Below, in pieces: positions 6,600 through 7,368 of a stretch of DNA of 7,368 nucleotides. The notes under the pieces were generated by a model. The model worked only from the letters and a program-made list of their open reading frames with translations. It did not search any database and was not told the origin of the DNA. The stretch is from Alkalimonas sp. (lineage in GTDB: Bacteria; Pseudomonadota; Gammaproteobacteria; Enterobacterales; Alteromonadaceae): NCBI GenBank assembly GCA_007117525.1, contig SKGJ01000193.1, positions 1 to 7,368 of the forward strand. The letters are read 5' to 3'. The position numbers and the translations under genes were made by a program. Positions within the stretch are counted from its first letter, which is position 1. The number at the start of each line of letters is the position of its first letter.

Positions 6600-7181
6600 T
6601 CAGTGCAAGGTCTTTTTCGGCGCCGTGCCCTGTTGGTACTTTACACCCACTTCGTGGAAGCAGTTCAGCGCCAGGATACGGATATGTTCCAGCACCAGGT
6701 AATAGGACTCTTCGTTTTCCTGCTCGGAGAAGTCACTGCTGCTGTGCACATCGAGCCGGGTGATTTCGGTCAGCTGATTGACCGCATCGCGAATGTCTTC
6801 CGGCACCAGGGATAAGTCGGTTTGCAGCACGGCAAAGCCAACCAAAAAGGCCTGACACCACTCGACCACGGCTTCGAGCCGTTCAATCAGACTGTCGTCA
6901 TCGCTGGGCAGCAACAAAGCAAAAGCGTAGTCGGTTTGCTGCAGTTGCTCGGCAGTCAGGCCAATCAACTCAACAATCTGCTTTTGCACCGCGACCGGCA
7001 CCGCCTGATTGTCGTTCAGAAAATCGTACAGTACCGGCAGGATCTGCTGTTGTTCTGCCTGGACACCGGCGGAGAGCAAGCCACTGATTAAACCATGCAG
7101 TTCGGCCGGAGAGGCCATCAGCTGCGATTCTTCCATCCGAAGCAGCCATTGCTCGTACGGCATTAGATAAGGGGTCGGCAT
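6600..7181 (-). CDS. ygfB: UPF0149 family protein YgfB
   Basis: The 193-residue protein matches E. coli YgfB (192 residues) in length and in its best-conserved parts: AELHGLISGLL (26-36), the LLPSDDDSLIERLEAVVEWCQAFLVGFAV stretch (89-117) and the C-terminal end KKTLH. It is acidic and predicted to be helical, with no signal peptide or membrane span visible. The molecular function is not firmly known; the YgfB homologue of Pseudomonas aeruginosa has been described as affecting expression of a beta-lactam resistance amidase. The ATG at 7181 has AGGTG at 7190-7194. A second in-frame ATG at 7163 lacks a ribosome binding site. The gene is first in the run and its stop lies 21 nt before pepP, so it probably leads the pepP-ubiH-ubiI transcript. 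Confidence 0.92.
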   Translation of the reverse strand: MPTPYLMPYEQWLLRMEESQLMASPAELHGLISGLLSAGVQAEQQQILPVLYDFLNDNQAVPVAVQKQIVELIGLTAEQLQQTDYAFALLLPSDDDSLIERLEAVVEWCQAFLVGFAVLQTDLSLVPEDIRDAVNQLTEITRLDVHSSSDFSEQENEESYYLVLEHIRILALNCFHEVGVKYQQGTAPKKTLH

Positions 7182-7296
7182 TTTGGCATCACCTAAAAGC
7201 TGGCATGGCCTTATCCTACCACTTGAGCACTAGTCAGGCCAAGAAGCGCCGCAATAATCTGCAGCATTGCTGAGTTTGGAGTGAGGACTAGTTACC
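7182..7296 (-). promoter_or_regulatory. Spacer upstream of ygfB, likely holding its promoter
   Basis: This 115-nt gap holds the ygfB ribosome binding site and only weak promoter candidates. The best minus-strand -10 is TAGGAT (7218-7213), with TTGGCC at 18-nt spacing. Neither is convincing. Two near-identical 13-mers lie here (7224-7236 and 7282-7294), together with an 11-nt palindrome, CAGCA-T-TGCTG, at 7262-7272. No clear terminator for the upstream gene is visible, so read-through into ygfB is possible. No divergent gene starts here. Confidence 0.3.
7224..7294. repeat. Pair of 13-bp imperfect direct repeats
   Basis: TGAGCACTAGTCA at 7224-7236 and TGAGGACTAGTTA at 7282-7294 match at 11 of 13 positions and are 58 bp apart. 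Each contains the palindrome ACTAGT. They flank most of the spacer between the unidentified gene and ygfB. They may be operator copies or a chance similarity; I do not recognise a matching regulator. Confidence 0.45.
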
Positions 7297-7368
7297 TTAA
7301 CCAAAGTTATAGGCCTCGAGTTTACCACCTTCTTTTTCGGCTTTGGCAATAATGGCCTGTCTCACAAA
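7297..7368 (-). CDS. Unidentified protein, C-terminal 23 residues
   Basis: An open frame enters at the right edge and ends with TAA at 7299-7297. The visible end is FVRQAIIAKAEKEGG followed by KLEAYNFG. I do not recognise it. The FVRQAIIAKAEKE stretch resembles the second helix of ribbon-helix-helix (CopG-like) DNA-binding proteins and antitoxins, where an F-[IV]-R-x-A-I pattern is common, but 23 residues are too few to assign a family. The gene is co-oriented with ygfB and ends 115 nt before it. In E. coli this position is taken by the divergent zapA, so the local order differs here. A chance open frame this short cannot be excluded. Confidence 0.35.
   Translation of the reverse strand, partial: FVRQAIIAKAEKEGGKLEAYNFG

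Noticed and set aside
7182..7368. 6S RNA (ssrS) or zapA at the right edge
   Set aside because: These neighbours are expected from E. coli synteny, but no plus-strand ZapA start and no 6S-like extended hairpin is visible in the remaining 187 bases.

Overview
The window carries a conserved gammaproteobacterial chromosomal block. Every convincing gene is on the minus strand, so transcription runs from high to low coordinates: an unidentified gene end, then ygfB, pepP, ubiH, ubiI, gcvT, gcvH, and the 5' part of gcvP, which runs off at position 1. This is the gene order I know from Escherichia coli (ygfB-pepP-ubiH-ubiI-gcvTHP), and the proteins align by eye with the E. coli ones over most of their length. 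The moderately GC-rich, glutamine-rich coding style and the amount of divergence suggest a gammaproteobacterium outside the enteric group, perhaps Alteromonadales-like. I cannot fix the genus from the sequence alone.

Positions 7297-7368 hold the last 23 codons of an unidentified gene. Positions 7182-7296 are a short spacer with an imperfect 13-bp direct repeat. Positions 2770-7181 are a tightly packed ygfB-pepP-ubiH-ubiI operon: a 21-nt gap between ygfB and pepP, then overlaps of 17 nt (pepP/ubiH) and 14 nt (ubiH/ubiI). UbiH and UbiI are paralogous FAD monooxygenases that hydroxylate the ring during aerobic ubiquinone synthesis. PepP is a proline aminopeptidase and YgfB is a UPF0149-family protein.

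Positions 2573-2769 separate this operon from the glycine cleavage genes. The spacer contains an exact TATAAT -10 box with a poor -35, and upstream of it a CTAAT-C-ATTAG palindrome matching the CTAAT motif described for the LysR-type activator GcvA. The leader before gcvT is about 125 nt long.

Positions 1-2572 hold gcvT, gcvH and partial gcvP, encoding the T, H and P proteins of the glycine cleavage system (glycine + THF + NAD to CO2 + NH3 + 5,10-methylene-THF + NADH). These genes are loosely spaced (122 and 138 nt), and each gap holds a strong hairpin just after the upstream stop codon. The gcvH-gcvP gap also holds three copies of an 8-mer spaced exactly 14 nt apart.

I see no mobile element, tRNA, rRNA or CRISPR array, and no clearly new multi-gene system. 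The points of interest are regulatory (the gcv promoter region and intergenic hairpins), altered flavin-motif residues in UbiH and UbiI, and an apparent break in synteny upstream of ygfB.
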